64,000 nt of DNA from NCBI GenBank assembly GCA_021779095.1, contig JAJYBI010000001.1:143810-207809 (forward strand), given 5' to 3'. This DNA comes from Deltaproteobacteria bacterium. GTDB taxonomy: Bacteria; Desulfobacterota; Desulfuromonadia; Geobacterales; JAJYBI01. How positions within the stretch are numbered: position 1 is the stretch's first letter; each line of letters opens with the position of its first letter. The position numbers were made by a program, and so were the translations under genes. Of this stretch, positions 17,522 to 26,505 are shown piece after piece. Below the pieces are notes generated by a model, which made no database searches, was not told the DNA's origin, and saw only the letters and a program-made list of their open reading frames with translations.

Positions 17522-18115
17522 TTATGCTCCCCATCTTTTGTATAGTGAATGTTCCACCCCCACCTGGTCCAGCACCTTCCCCACCACGAAGTCCACCTGG
17601 TCCTCGATCGTCTGCGGCCGCTGGTAGAAGGCGGGCATGGCGGGGACGATCCGGACCCCGATCCGGGCGAGCTTCAGCATGTTCTCCAGGTGGATGGCGG
17701 AAAGCGGCGTCTCCCGCGGCACGAGCACCAGCGGGCGCCCCTCCTTGATCTGCACGTCGGCGGTCCGCTCCAGGAGGTTCCCGGAGATGCCGGCGGCGAT
17801 CCTCCCTAAGGTCCCCATGGTGCAGGGGCAGACGATCATGGCGTCAGGCGCGGCGGAGCCGCTGGCGATCGGGGCGAAGAAGTCGCCCTCCGCGTACCAG
17901 GTGACCCGGTCCGAGGCGAAATGCGCCCGCACCGCCTTTCCGGTGTCACCCGCAGCGGCCCAGTCGATGCCGCACTCCTCCTTCAGCACCGCGAGGCCGC
18001 AGCCGCTGACAAGCAGGCTCACCCGCACCCCGGCGGCCAGCAGCTCCTGCACGAGCCGGACCCCGTAAATCCCCCCCGAGGCCCCGGTGATGGCGACGAC
18101 CAGATGTCGGTTCAT
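17522..18115 (-). CDS. ubiX: Flavin prenyltransferase UbiX/MqnM-like
   Basis: Makes prenylated FMN, the cofactor of UbiD-type decarboxylases. 197 residues, with the FMN-binding start AITGASGGIYGVRL and the conserved CPCTMGTLGRIAAGI and LVPRETPLSAIHLENM. The C-terminus (KRWGA) is complete, so the downstream insertion did not damage it. It overlaps ubiA by four bases, with GGGAGG before its ATG. In futalosine organisms this copy is often called mqnM and serves the ubiD homologue of the same operon. Confidence 0.94.
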   Translation of the reverse strand: MNRHLVVAITGASGGIYGVRLVQELLAAGVRVSLLVSGCGLAVLKEECGIDWAAAGDTGKAVRAHFASDRVTWYAEGDFFAPIASGSAAPDAMIVCPCTMGTLGRIAAGISGNLLERTADVQIKEGRPLVLVPRETPLSAIHLENMLKLARIGVRIVPAMPAFYQRPQTIEDQVDFVVGKVLDQVGVEHSLYKRWGA

Positions 18116-19005
18116 AGGGCACCTCCCGCGACGAACAGGTCCACCAGGGTGGCGGCGAAGATGATGATGCTGATGTAGCCGTTCATGGTGAAGAAGGCGA
18201 GGTCGAGTTTCGTGAGATCACCGTCCCGCAGGAGCCAATGCTCGTAGCTGAGAAGTCCGATGACCCCCACGATGCCGCACAGAAACGGCATCCCCAAAGG
18301 CAGCAGCCAGTAGACCCCCAGGAGAAAAACCACCATGAGGAGCGAAAAGAGCCGGGCCAGCCAGAGCGACCGGGAAACGCCTAACCGCACCGGGATGGAA
18401 TGGAGGCCGGCGTTGCGGTCGAACTCCAGGTCCTGGAGCGCATAAAGGATGTCGAACCCCGCCACCCAGAAGAGGACCGCCAGCGCCAAGAGGACCGCCG
18501 GCAGCCCGAACGTTCCACGGATGGCGATCCAGGCCCCGAGCGGCGCCCCCGCGAGGCAGATCCCCAGCACCACGTGGGCCAGGGAGGTGAACCGCTTGCA
18601 GTACGAGTAGAGCACGAGGAAGAAGAGCGCGACCGGTGCAAGATAGAGACAGAGCGGGTTCAGCCGGTAGGCGGCGAACAGCATGAGAGCAACGGCGAGG
18701 ACGATGAAGGCAAGCACCGTCCCCTTCCCCAAAAGCCCCGCCGGGATGGCCCGCCCGCTCGTCCGGGGGTTTTTGGCGTCGATCTCCGCGTCGATCAGCC
18801 GGTTCATCCCCATGGCTGCCGTGCGCGCCCCCACCATCGCCATGACGATCCAGAACAGCTGCCCCGCCGACGGCAGCCCCCGCGCCGCCAGGAGCGCCCC
18901 GGTCAGGGCGAACGGCAGGGCGAAGATCGTGTGGGAGAACTTGATCATCTCCAGGAAGACGGCAATCCGCCCCCACTTTGTCTGTTCCGTTCCGTTCCGT
19001 ATCAT
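18112..19005 (-). CDS. ubiA: UbiA-family prenyltransferase (MqnP-like)
   Basis: Integral membrane prenyltransferase, 297 residues with about eight to nine hydrophobic helices. The two Asp-rich polyprenyl-diphosphate/Mg motifs are NRLIDAEIDAKNPRT and DLEFDRNAG. In this context it should prenylate 1,4-dihydroxy-6-naphthoate (the MqnP role) in place of 4-hydroxybenzoate. AAGG precedes the ATG; the stop overlaps ubiX. The neighbouring ubiD, ubiX and mqn genes support the menaquinone role. Confidence 0.93.
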   Translation of the reverse strand: MIRNGTEQTKWGRIAVFLEMIKFSHTIFALPFALTGALLAARGLPSAGQLFWIVMAMVGARTAAMGMNRLIDAEIDAKNPRTSGRAIPAGLLGKGTVLAFIVLAVALMLFAAYRLNPLCLYLAPVALFFLVLYSYCKRFTSLAHVVLGICLAGAPLGAWIAIRGTFGLPAVLLALAVLFWVAGFDILYALQDLEFDRNAGLHSIPVRLGVSRSLWLARLFSLLMVVFLLGVYWLLPLGMPFLCGIVGVIGLLSYEHWLLRDGDLTKLDLAFFTMNGYISIIIFAATLVDLFVAGGAL

Positions 19006-19013
19006 GACAGTCC

Positions 19014-19538
19014 TTACCTGACGCTCCGCCTGATCAACGTCTCGACCCGGTGCAGTTCTTTATCCACCGGTACAAGATCGAACATCCCCGGATACTCTTC
19101 GTAGGGATACCGCTTGGAGAGGGTCTTCAGCTCCCCATCGCTGTCGTACACGTAGGACGCGCGCATCTCCAGGGCGGGGATATCCAGCGCGACCGTCGCG
19201 CCGTCTCCGGCGGGGCGCACCGTCACCCGGAGCTCGTAGTAGTAGTCGCGGCCGCCGACCGGCTGGCTGATCCCCGTATCCTTGTGAAAATAGCGGTACT
19301 CGGTGACCAGCGTATCCGTGTTGTCGTCGTGCCGATCGAAATAGAATCCGTCCTGGGAGAGAACATCGGAAATCACGTCGAATGCCCTGTCGGGGGTCAT
19401 TGCCACCGTGAACGCCTCGCGCTGAAGCGGTTCCGGATTCATCCGCATATGGTAACAGCCGGCCAGGAGCAGCCCCGGTATCACCACCGCCACCGCCAGA
19501 CACACCAGCCGAAACGTTACAGTCCGTACTCGTTCCAC
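19014..19538 (-). CDS. Predicted lipoprotein within the menaquinone operon
   Basis: About 174 residues from a GTG at 19538. The hydrophobic leader ends in the lipobox LLLAGC, predicting lipid attachment. The mature part alternates strands and contains VRPAGDGATVALDIPALEMR, with no known enzyme motif; the fold resembles small outer-membrane or periplasmic beta-rich lipoproteins. The start overlaps the end of ubiD by about 22 bases, and ubiA follows after eight bases, so it is expressed with the operon. An ATG at 19586 in the same frame would add 16 residues with no signal-like property. Role unknown. Confidence 0.75.
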   Translation of the reverse strand: MERVRTVTFRLVCLAVAVVIPGLLLAGCYHMRMNPEPLQREAFTVAMTPDRAFDVISDVLSQDGFYFDRHDDNTDTLVTEYRYFHKDTGISQPVGGRDYYYELRVTVRPAGDGATVALDIPALEMRASYVYDSDGELKTLSKRYPYEEYPGMFDLVPVDKELHRVETLIRRSVR

Positions 19539-20893
19539 CGTTCGTTCACCATCCGTACTATCGTATCGTCCTGCCGAAGTGCGCACCTGCCGCTGCCGTC
19601 ACCACAACGGGTCAGATCGATCCCCATCCTGCCGGCGCCCCCGGGGAGCCACGCCTGCCGCCGGGCATCGGCGGCATCGGGGGGGACGACCACCAGGTCG
19701 CGCTGCCAGTCCACCCGGTTCATCAGCTTCCAGGCCACACCGGCCAGGTCCTGCGGATCGGTATCCCGGTCCACCAGGATCAGGAGCCGCGCCCCGGAGA
19801 GCCAGCGGCTCTTCCAGAGACACGCCATGATCTCCCGGCCGTGGTCCGCATGCTCCACCGCCGCGGAAATTATCGCCGACCGGTGGAAGATCCATTCCAG
19901 GGGGAAGTTGAGCTCCGCCAGCTCCGGCATCTCCCGGCGCAGGAACGGCAGCATGACCCGCTCGCCCGCCTTGGCGAGCCAGCAGTCCTCCATGGGGGGC
20001 GGGCCGACCACCGTCGCGGGAACGATCGCATCCCTCCGGCGGGTGATCGCCGTCACGTGCAGGACCGGCACCTCCGCCGACGGGCCGTAGTAGCCGGTAT
20101 GGTTGCCGAACGGGCCGTCCGGCAAGGTCTCGCCCGGCTCCAGGTACCCCTCGATCACGACTTCCGCATCGGCGGGGACCGGCAGATCGCAGGTCATGCA
20201 GCGCACCATGGGCACCGGCGCCCCCGCAACCGCGGCGGCCAGTGCCGTCTCCGTCAGTTCTTCCGGCAGGGGCAGGCTCGCCGCCAGGAGCAGCGCCGGA
20301 CTCCCCCCCAGCGCAACCGCAACCGGCATCCGCCGGCCGGCCTCCTGATATTTCCGGTAATGACCGGCGCCGCCCGACGACGGGTACCAGTGGATTCCCG
20401 CCCGGTCCCGGTCGAACAGCCGGACCCGGTACAGGCCGCAGTTGACCGCGCCTGTCGCCGGGTCGTCGGTCATGACGAGCGGCAGGGTCAGGAACCGGCC
20501 GCCGTCACCGGGCCACCCCTGCAGCGCCGGCAGGGAAAGAAGGTCGAAATCCTTATCAACGACCTCCCGGCAGCGGCCGGCGGGAAGCAGATCCGGCGCA
20601 TCGGCTCCGCCGGAAGCCAGCAGCGCCTCGACCTTGTCCGTCAGCTGTGAGAGGGCTGCAACATTGAGGGCACGCGCCATCCGCGCAGGCGAGCCGAACA
20701 GGTTGGTAGCGACCGGCAGGGCAGATCCCCTAACCCGCTCGAACAGGAGCGCCGGACCGCCGCCGGGCGACTTGCAGACCCGGTCGGTGATCGCCGCCAC
20801 CTCCAGCACCGGGTCCACCTCCGCACCGATCCGGCGAAGCTCGCCGTCGCGTTCCAGCCCGGCTATGAGGTCATGCAGATCGTGGCAGGCCAT
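19517..20893 (-). CDS. ubiD: UbiD-family prenylated-FMN decarboxylase (MqnL-like)
   Basis: Decarboxylates the aromatic acid intermediate of menaquinone synthesis using the cofactor made by UbiX. 458 residues from the ATG at 20893, which has GAGGGG before it; a longer frame from 20944 adds an unlikely basic stretch. Family hallmarks include GPFGNHTGYYG and a C-terminal domain with ILVDRDTDPQDLAGVAWKL. First gene of the operon ubiD-lipoprotein-ubiA-ubiX-(cassette)-mqnE-mqnC-rnd. By context the substrate is a naphthoate. Confidence 0.92.
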   Translation of the reverse strand: MACHDLHDLIAGLERDGELRRIGAEVDPVLEVAAITDRVCKSPGGGPALLFERVRGSALPVATNLFGSPARMARALNVAALSQLTDKVEALLASGGADAPDLLPAGRCREVVDKDFDLLSLPALQGWPGDGGRFLTLPLVMTDDPATGAVNCGLYRVRLFDRDRAGIHWYPSSGGAGHYRKYQEAGRRMPVAVALGGSPALLLAASLPLPEELTETALAAAVAGAPVPMVRCMTCDLPVPADAEVVIEGYLEPGETLPDGPFGNHTGYYGPSAEVPVLHVTAITRRRDAIVPATVVGPPPMEDCWLAKAGERVMLPFLRREMPELAELNFPLEWIFHRSAIISAAVEHADHGREIMACLWKSRWLSGARLLILVDRDTDPQDLAGVAWKLMNRVDWQRDLVVVPPDAADARRQAWLPGGAGRMGIDLTRCGDGSGRCALRQDDTIVRMVNERWNEYGL

Positions 20894-21039
20894 CAATGCC
20901 CCTCGTCGCCGCCCCGCGCAGGGCGCGACTCTAATCTTTAACACTTACTACCTGTAATGACAACGCTTTTTATTCCCCCGCATACCGCCGGACGGTACGG
21001 ATGATTCTCCCCTTTTATGTGACGATGCAATTTTATCTG

Positions 21040-21068
21040 TTGACAAACCTCGCCGAAACGGCTAGTTT
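21040..21068 (+). promoter_or_regulatory. Promoter of tRNA-Pro
   Basis: A consensus TTGACA (21040-21045), 17-base spacer and TAGTTT (21063-21068), with the tRNA starting 11 bases after the -10. Confidence 0.8.
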
Positions 21069-21079
21069 CACATCCTTGT

Positions 21080-21156
21080 CGGGGCGTAGCGCAGCCTGGT
21101 AGCGCACCTGCTTCGGGAGCAGGGGGTCGGAAGTTCGAATCTTCTCGCCCCGACCA
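21080..21156 (+). tRNA. tRNA-Pro (anticodon CGG)
   Basis: 77 bases with encoded CCA. The acceptor stem CGGGGCG pairs with CGCCCCG and has discriminator A. The anticodon stem-loop CCTGC-TTCGGGA-GCAGG gives anticodon CGG, decoding CCG, with G37 as usual for tRNA-Pro. GTTCGAATC is the T-loop region. It has its own promoter and terminator. tRNA genes are frequent integration sites, and an accessory, fossil-rich stretch begins just downstream. Confidence 0.96.
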
Positions 21157-21165
21157 AAAATTCAG

Positions 21166-21197
21166 GGGGTTACGGCACAAGCCGTAACCCCTTTTTT
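21166..21197 (+). terminator. Terminator of tRNA-Pro
   Basis: Perfect 11-base stem (21166-21176 with 21181-21191), loop ACAA, followed by six T. Confidence 0.95.
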
Positions 21198-21248
21198 GTT
21201 GTGCGGAATCCCGTTCCCGTGTTAGTTGAGAAGCACAAACGGGCAACG

Positions 21249-21419
21249 ATGCCGGATTGCCATTGTTTGCTTAAGTACAAGAAATGCTGTGCCGGCGGAC
21301 AGCTACCGTCATATATGCAGCAGCGCAGTCAGGCCCCCATCCAAGACTTCCACGGCCTGTCAACGGAGCAGATGCACCGCTTGATGTTTCGCCCACCAGC
21401 AAACCTGATTCGGCACTAG
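21249..21419 (+). pseudogene. Remnant of a SEC-C zinc-motif protein
   Basis: 56 residues from the ATG at 21249. [14 protein letters not shown] resembles the SEC-C metal-binding motif (CxCGSGKKYKKCC) with two residues missing. FHGLSTEQMHRLMF resembles a segment that often follows SEC-C domains in Geobacter-type proteins, from memory. No clear Shine-Dalgarno is seen and the protein ends abruptly. It most likely is a truncated gene; a real micro-protein cannot be excluded. Confidence 0.45.
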
Positions 21420-21429
21420 ATTCATCCAC

Positions 21430-21771
21430 TCATTGCTTCTGCTGCGTATACCGGATGACGTTCACTTTTTCCAACGTGATCATGCCGCTTCCGATCATCT
21501 CGTCGAGCTTCGGCAGGATTTCGTCAATCCTTTCCTGCGAATCGATCACCTCGATCACGATGGGGAGGTCGGCAGAAAGTTCCAGCAGTTTGAGGGTATG
21601 ATACACATGATGCGAGCCGAACCCGGACACGCCGCGCAAAACGGTTGCACCGGCGAACCCCTCACGTTGAAACAGATCGACCAGCGCCTCGTAGAGCGGG
21701 ATATGGCCGAACTTCTTCATCTCGCCCGTAAAAATCCTCATAAGGACCTTTTCGCCGATAAACTTTGACAT
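21430..21771 (-). CDS. DUF190 protein, partner of CrcB
   Basis: 113 residues of the DUF190 family (PII-like ferredoxin fold), recognised by GEKVLMRIFTGE near the start, the FGSHHVYHT segment and the LPIVIEVIDSQERIDEIL stretch. Members are commonly encoded beside crcB; the molecular role is not established, and a regulatory or sensing role is assumed from the fold. It starts nine bases after crcB stops, with AGGAGG, so it is in the same operon. A second, divergent DUF190 gene is at 30473-30916. Confidence 0.88.
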   Translation of the reverse strand: MSKFIGEKVLMRIFTGEMKKFGHIPLYEALVDLFQREGFAGATVLRGVSGFGSHHVYHTLKLLELSADLPIVIEVIDSQERIDEILPKLDEMIGSGMITLEKVNVIRYTQQKQ

Positions 21772-21780
21772 GGCTTCCTC

Positions 21781-22155
21781 CTAAAGTGCGCGTGCCGTGA
21801 CGATGCCGAGCCAGACGAAAAACAGGCAGATGGCGACGCTGGCCAGGACATTGGCCGATGCGATGAGAAATTCACCCTCTTCCAGCAACCTGAACGTTTC
21901 GTAACTGAAGGTGGAAAACGTACTGAGACCGCCGAGAAAGCCGATGGTCAACCCGGCCCGGAGTGCGGCGGGGATGAGTACGCTTTCCATACTGAATTCC
22001 ATGATGAACCCGACGATGAATGCCGCCACGACGTTTACCGCCAGCGTCCCGTAAGGGAATCCCCTCCCCAACAGTTCATAGACGCGGGCCGACAGGTAAT
22101 ACCGCGAAAGACAGCCGAACGCACCAAAGCCGGCAATCAGAAATATAGTATACAT
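21781..22155 (-). CDS. crcB: Fluoride-specific channel CrcB/Fluc
   Basis: 124-residue four-helix membrane protein exporting fluoride. Typical motifs are GAFGCLSRYY near the N-terminus, GTLAVNVVAAFIVGF, and GFLGGLSTFSTFSYE, which contains the conserved Phe/Thr/Ser pore segment. GGGAGG precedes the ATG. Single-copy Fluc acts as a dual-topology dimer. No clear fluoride riboswitch was found upstream, though a stable hairpin exists there. Downstream DUF190 is coupled. Confidence 0.93.
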   Translation of the reverse strand: MYTIFLIAGFGAFGCLSRYYLSARVYELLGRGFPYGTLAVNVVAAFIVGFIMEFSMESVLIPAALRAGLTIGFLGGLSTFSTFSYETFRLLEEGEFLIASANVLASVAICLFFVWLGIVTARAL

Positions 22156-22230
22156 CGTGTCCTCCCTATCGGTAGATGTAAGAGGGGGGTGACGTCGCGC
22201 TTACCGCCGCAGGCAGAAACCCGGCCGACA

Positions 22231-22256
22231 CGTTGACCGGCGGACGGCGGCCAACG
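22231..22256 (-). promoter_or_regulatory. Stable hairpin in the leader region of crcB
   Basis: On the minus-strand transcript CGTTGGCCG (22248-22256) pairs with CGGTCAACG (22231-22239) over nine pairs including one G-U, with an eight-base loop. It lies 76 bases before the crcB start and is not followed by a U-run. It does not match the fluoride riboswitch consensus well enough to name it. Confidence 0.35.
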
Positions 22257-22342
22257 GGGTCATCTTCCCAATTCCATTCTCTCTCCATTTTCAAAATCTG
22301 CCAGCTATGCGAGAACATGTCTACGGCGCCCCATCCACCAAT

Positions 22343-25300
22343 CTACTCTGTTATTTTTCCGAAGCGCCCGTATCGCAGAGCAAGCGCTGGCATTATAAGC
22401 AGGTTGAGGGCGGTGGATGTTACGAGACCTCCAAGTATTATCTGGGCCATCGGACCTTCTATTTCACGCCCCGGCGCGCCGCTGCCGACGGCAAGAGGTA
22501 GTAATCCGAGGGCCGTGACGGATGCCGTCATAAGGATCGGGACAAGGCGCTCCGATGCGCCCCGCACCGCAGTTTCAAGCCCCCATTCCATTTCTTCCAC
22601 GCTCACGAGGTGTTCGTAATGGGATATGAGCATGACTGAATTACGGAGCGTTATGCCGAAAAGGGTTACTAAACCCACCAGAGACCCTATTGAAAGAAAT
22701 CCTCCTGTGGCGAGGGCCACGAAAACGCCTCCCGCAAGAGCAAACGGCAGGTTGAGAAGTAGCAGCAAAAGGTTCCTGTAGCTTGCCGTCACAACGGAAA
22801 GGAGCAGGATTATCCCGATTGCGGCCAGTACAGAGTGGACGAACAGGTCTCTTCTGGCGCGCGCCTGTTCCTGAGCGGTGCCCGCAAAATCGATATACGT
22901 TCCCGGCGGAAGCTGCAAACTGGAACCGAGCGCCTTTTGGGCCTCGGCCACAAACGACGTGAGACTCCTCCCCTGCACGCGGCAGGTGATGGTTTGAACG
23001 CGCCTGGCCCCGTCGTGGAGGATTGCGAACCTGGAGGGCATCTGCCGCACATTGGCCAACTGCGACAGTCGTGCGTAAGTCCCTCCGGAATTTCTGAGGG
23101 GCAGGTTCCCGAGGTTGGTTATGCTCGCCCGCTCTTCGGGGTCAAGGATAACGGATACATCGAAGACCCTGTTTCCCTGGAATACCTGTCCCACGGTCTT
23201 TCCGGCAAAGGCCGTGTGCACGGCATCCAGTACCTGTGCGGGCTCAAACCCCCATCGCACCAGATTCCGTTTATCAAGCGATACGAGAAGCTCCGGCGCG
23301 GATGGCGGGGCCTGGAGCCTCACGCCGGCGGAGCCGCGGATGCCGCTCAGTATCCCCACTGCCTGGTTTGCCTTTTGATCCAGCGTGTTCAGGTCATTCC
23401 CATAGATATTCACCACCACCGGGGCCCGGTAGCCCGATACGGTCTCGCCTATCCTTTCAGTAAGAAAAGTGTCTATCGACGTGGCCCAGCCTGGGAATTT
23501 TTTGACGACGTCCCCGATCTGCTTCTTTGCAACGTCGAATTTCGCTTTATCCATCGCTTTGAGCGCCAGATCGAATTCGCTCGCGTTTGTCCCCCTGGCC
23601 TCCTCCCCCTCTTCAGCCCTGCCGGCGCGCTGGGCTACCGACCTCACACAGGGAAGTTTGGCGAGCTCGCCCGACAGAAGTTTTCCGGTCCGCAGGGTCT
23701 CTTTGAGCGACGTTCCGGGGGCTGCCGAGACGTGTATTATGAAGTTCCCCTCTATAAGTTCCGGCAGGAACTTCCCTTCCAAAAAAGGGATGATGACGAG
23801 GGTGGCTGCGACGAGTACAGCGGCCACCGTCATGACTGCCTTGGGGTGTCTCTCCACGCTGCGGATGACTTTTACGTAACGCTCCTTCGCCCAGCGCACG
23901 ACCGGCGGTTCTTCCCCCTTGAGCTCTTTGGCGCCGAGCATGACGAGGGAAAGGGCCGGCGTTACCGTCAGCGCCACCAGAAGCGAGCAGAAGATGGAAA
24001 ATATGTAGGCAAGGCCGAGCGGGGCGAAAAACCTCCCCGAAACCCCGCTCATGCTAAGTACCGGTATGAAGACAAGGACCACTGCAAAAGTGGCGTAAAC
24101 GACTGCGCTTCTTACCTCTACGGATGCCTCGTATACCACGCGCAGCGCGGGGCGCGGATTTTCAAGCAGCCGGTTTTCCCTCAAGCGCCTGAGGATGTTC
24201 TCAACGTCTATCACCGCGTCGTCCACCACCTCGCCGATGGCGATCGCCAGCCCGCCGATGGTCATCGTGTTCAAGCTCAGCCCCAGGCGCTCCATTATGA
24301 CGATCGCACCAAGGAGCGAAAGTGGTATCGCCGTGCACGATATGGCGGCGGTCCTGAAGTCGAACAGGTAAAGAAAAAGCACGATGATGACCAGCACCGC
24401 ACCGACGATGAGGGCGGTGCTCACATTGTGCAGAGCGGTGTCTATAAAACTGGCGGCGCGAAAAATGTCGGGATACATGGCAACTCCCTCCGCTTTCATC
24501 GCGGGAGAGAGTTCCGCAATGGCCTTGTCCAGCCCCGCGGTGACTTCCAGCGTGTTTGCGCCGTATTGTGCCGACACCACCATCAGCATGCCGGGCTTGC
24601 CGTTTATCAGCGCCCCTCCGATCTGGGGGGCCGGGGCACCGACCACACGGGCGACGTCCCCTATGGTCACATTGGCCCCGCCCTTATGCTCAAGGACCGT
24701 GCCTGCGATCTCCTGGGCCGTAAGGGGCTGTCCTTGGCTTCTGACGGTTATCCGCTGGTTGGTCCCGTCGATGAAGCCGGCTCCCTCGATGCCCGTGGAT
24801 TTCCCGGCGGCGGTCACGACGTCCTCGACGGACAGGCCGTACCTTATCAGGTGTTCCGGCCGTATCTGTACCTGCAACTGCTGCTCCTGGCTTCCGAAGA
24901 TCGCCACCTTCGAAACACCGGAAACCGCAAGGAGACGGGGCCTTACCGTCCACTCCGCGACCGTCCTGAGCTGCACGGGCGTCAGGTTGGCCGCAGTCAA
25001 CCCGATCGCCATAACGGTGCCAGTTGAGGAGGTAAGCGGGGTAATCGCCGGGGTTATACCTGCCGGGAGTTCCCCTGCAAGGGTGGAGAGCCGCTCCGTG
25101 ATTTTCTGCCTGGCGAGGTAGACGTCGGTGCCGGTCCGGAACTTTATGGTGATGACCGATACCCCCTGCACCGATCTGGACATCATCGATGAGATGCCGC
25201 CCACGCCGCTTACGGCGGTTTCAACGGGGCGCGTGATGAGCTGCTCGACCTGCTCGGGCGAAAAGCCGGGGGTTTCGGTGTGGATGGTGACCTGAGGCGG

Positions 25301-25456
25301 GGCGAACTCGGGAAATACGTCGTATCGCGCATTGGTGAGCGCATAGATGCCGTAACCGAGAAAGAGCGCGGCAAGCGCGATGACTATGCCGCGCCGGCGC
25401 AGGGCGAAACGGACTATGGTCCCCAGAATGCCGTCATGCTCTTCTTCGGTTCTCAA
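22343..25456 (-). CDS. RND-superfamily efflux pump, CzcA/CusA-like inner-membrane subunit
   Basis: 1037-residue proton-driven antiporter subunit with the usual twelve helices and two large periplasmic loops. The fourth-helix relay segment is GGLAIAIGEVVDDAVIDVEN. The N-terminal pattern FPEFAPPQVTIHTETPGFSPEQVE is like heavy-metal (HME) pumps. The metal or compound exported cannot be fixed; the Met clusters of CusA were not identified. The start overlaps the adaptor stop by four bases, so a three-gene TolC-adaptor-pump operon is transcribed on the minus strand. Fossil two-component genes lie just upstream of that operon. Confidence 0.92.
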   Translation of the reverse strand: MRTEEEHDGILGTIVRFALRRRGIVIALAALFLGYGIYALTNARYDVFPEFAPPQVTIHTETPGFSPEQVEQLITRPVETAVSGVGGISSMMSRSVQGVSVITIKFRTGTDVYLARQKITERLSTLAGELPAGITPAITPLTSSTGTVMAIGLTAANLTPVQLRTVAEWTVRPRLLAVSGVSKVAIFGSQEQQLQVQIRPEHLIRYGLSVEDVVTAAGKSTGIEGAGFIDGTNQRITVRSQGQPLTAQEIAGTVLEHKGGANVTIGDVARVVGAPAPQIGGALINGKPGMLMVVSAQYGANTLEVTAGLDKAIAELSPAMKAEGVAMYPDIFRAASFIDTALHNVSTALIVGAVLVIIVLFLYLFDFRTAAISCTAIPLSLLGAIVIMERLGLSLNTMTIGGLAIAIGEVVDDAVIDVENILRRLRENRLLENPRPALRVVYEASVEVRSAVVYATFAVVLVFIPVLSMSGVSGRFFAPLGLAYIFSIFCSLLVALTVTPALSLVMLGAKELKGEEPPVVRWAKERYVKVIRSVERHPKAVMTVAAVLVAATLVIIPFLEGKFLPELIEGNFIIHVSAAPGTSLKETLRTGKLLSGELAKLPCVRSVAQRAGRAEEGEEARGTNASEFDLALKAMDKAKFDVAKKQIGDVVKKFPGWATSIDTFLTERIGETVSGYRAPVVVNIYGNDLNTLDQKANQAVGILSGIRGSAGVRLQAPPSAPELLVSLDKRNLVRWGFEPAQVLDAVHTAFAGKTVGQVFQGNRVFDVSVILDPEERASITNLGNLPLRNSGGTYARLSQLANVRQMPSRFAILHDGARRVQTITCRVQGRSLTSFVAEAQKALGSSLQLPPGTYIDFAGTAQEQARARRDLFVHSVLAAIGIILLLSVVTASYRNLLLLLLNLPFALAGGVFVALATGGFLSIGSLVGLVTLFGITLRNSVMLISHYEHLVSVEEMEWGLETAVRGASERLVPILMTASVTALGLLPLAVGSGAPGREIEGPMAQIILGGLVTSTALNLLIMPALALRYGRFGKITE

Positions 25457-26505
25457 TCCCCGTCCTCCTCATCCTCTCCGCCACCGCTGGGCGCCTTGGG
25501 CGTGCTCTCCGCAGAGAGGAGGGCTTGAGCGCCCCGGGTCACGACCAGGTCTCCAGAGGAAAATACGCCGGAGACGAAGTAGCCGTTTTCGACAGGTGTC
25601 GAGGTCGGCACGTCCACCCTGGAAAAACCGGTCTCGCTCTTTTTGACGTAGGCCCAGGCTCTGTCCTGCATCCAGACGACGGCAGATGCGGGGATTACGA
25701 CCCCTCTCTGCACCACCGCTGAGGGGAGCTGTGCGGCGACGTTCATCCCGGGCAAAAGAGTGCCGTTTTGGGACGGCGCAAGGTAAACGAAACTCAACCC
25801 CTGCAGCGCCGGGTTGGTGCTGGTGGCGCGCGATACGAACCTTGCGGAGGTCGAGGCTCCCGCCGGGGTGGTGATGCGGACGCGCTGGGGGATGCCCTTA
25901 AACGAAAGGGATGGCGGAACGGTGATCTGTACCAGCACGTCCTTTGTCTCGAAGACCCGTCTCAGTACGGGTTTGTAGCCGAAAACCCATCCCGAGATAG
26001 TCGGTCCCCATTTAAGACTGACGGCGTTCTTTGCCGATATCAGATTCCCCGATGCGGCTTTTGCGTCCGCCTGGTCCGCCTTGAACCGTGCGGCCGCGGC
26101 CTCCAGTTCCTTGTCGGAAACGTTTTTGTCGCCATTCAGTACCTTCAGCCGGGCATATTCCGCTCCGGACGCCTTGACCTGGGCCCTCGCCCTTTCGAGC
26201 GCGGAGCTTGCGGCGATATATCCGTTGTAGAGGTCGCTTAACCTGTCCGGGGCGAGTACCTCGCCATAGGCCGTCAACTTTTGTTGATAAAGGCCCGTCT
26301 TTAACGGCGTCGTCGTTATGCCGCCGGTCCGTTGCTCATCCTCGCTCACAATCACCGTATACCCCGAAAGCCGGGTAACGGTTTTCTTGCTGGCCGAACC
26401 ATCGTCGCCCTTCTCCTTTGCCCCGCTTAACAGGAAAAATGCGGCAACGGTTGCCGCAATAAAAACGAATGCGGCCGCGAAGATTTTCAGGCTCCTTTTT
26501 TTCAC
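25453..26505 (-). CDS. RND efflux periplasmic adaptor (membrane fusion protein)
   Basis: 350 residues. N-terminal signal/anchor (about 7-28), then the first beta-barrel and lipoyl halves, a helical hairpin rich in Ala/Lys (SALERARAQVKASGAEYARLK), and C-terminal barrel domains with LPGMNVAAQLP. The C-terminus is acidic (EDEEDGD). It links the RND pump to the outer-membrane channel. Four-base overlaps on both sides couple its translation to both partners. A short, CusB-like member; no metal-binding extension is evident. Confidence 0.9.
   Translation of the reverse strand: MKKRSLKIFAAAFVFIAATVAAFFLLSGAKEKGDDGSASKKTVTRLSGYTVIVSEDEQRTGGITTTPLKTGLYQQKLTAYGEVLAPDRLSDLYNGYIAASSALERARAQVKASGAEYARLKVLNGDKNVSDKELEAAAARFKADQADAKAASGNLISAKNAVSLKWGPTISGWVFGYKPVLRRVFETKDVLVQITVPPSLSFKGIPQRVRITTPAGASTSARFVSRATSTNPALQGLSFVYLAPSQNGTLLPGMNVAAQLPSAVVQRGVVIPASAVVWMQDRAWAYVKKSETGFSRVDVPTSTPVENGYFVSGVFSSGDLVVTRGAQALLSAESTPKAPSGGGEDEEDGD

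Noticed and set aside
22156..22342. Fluoride riboswitch upstream of crcB
   Set aside because: A strong hairpin is present but the GAUG, AACCGC-like and CUCC elements of the crcB motif are not in register; I could not support the name.
22835..25027. Long plus-strand open frame inside the RND pump gene
   Set aside because: Antisense shadow of the efflux pump; no Shine-Dalgarno or family motif.
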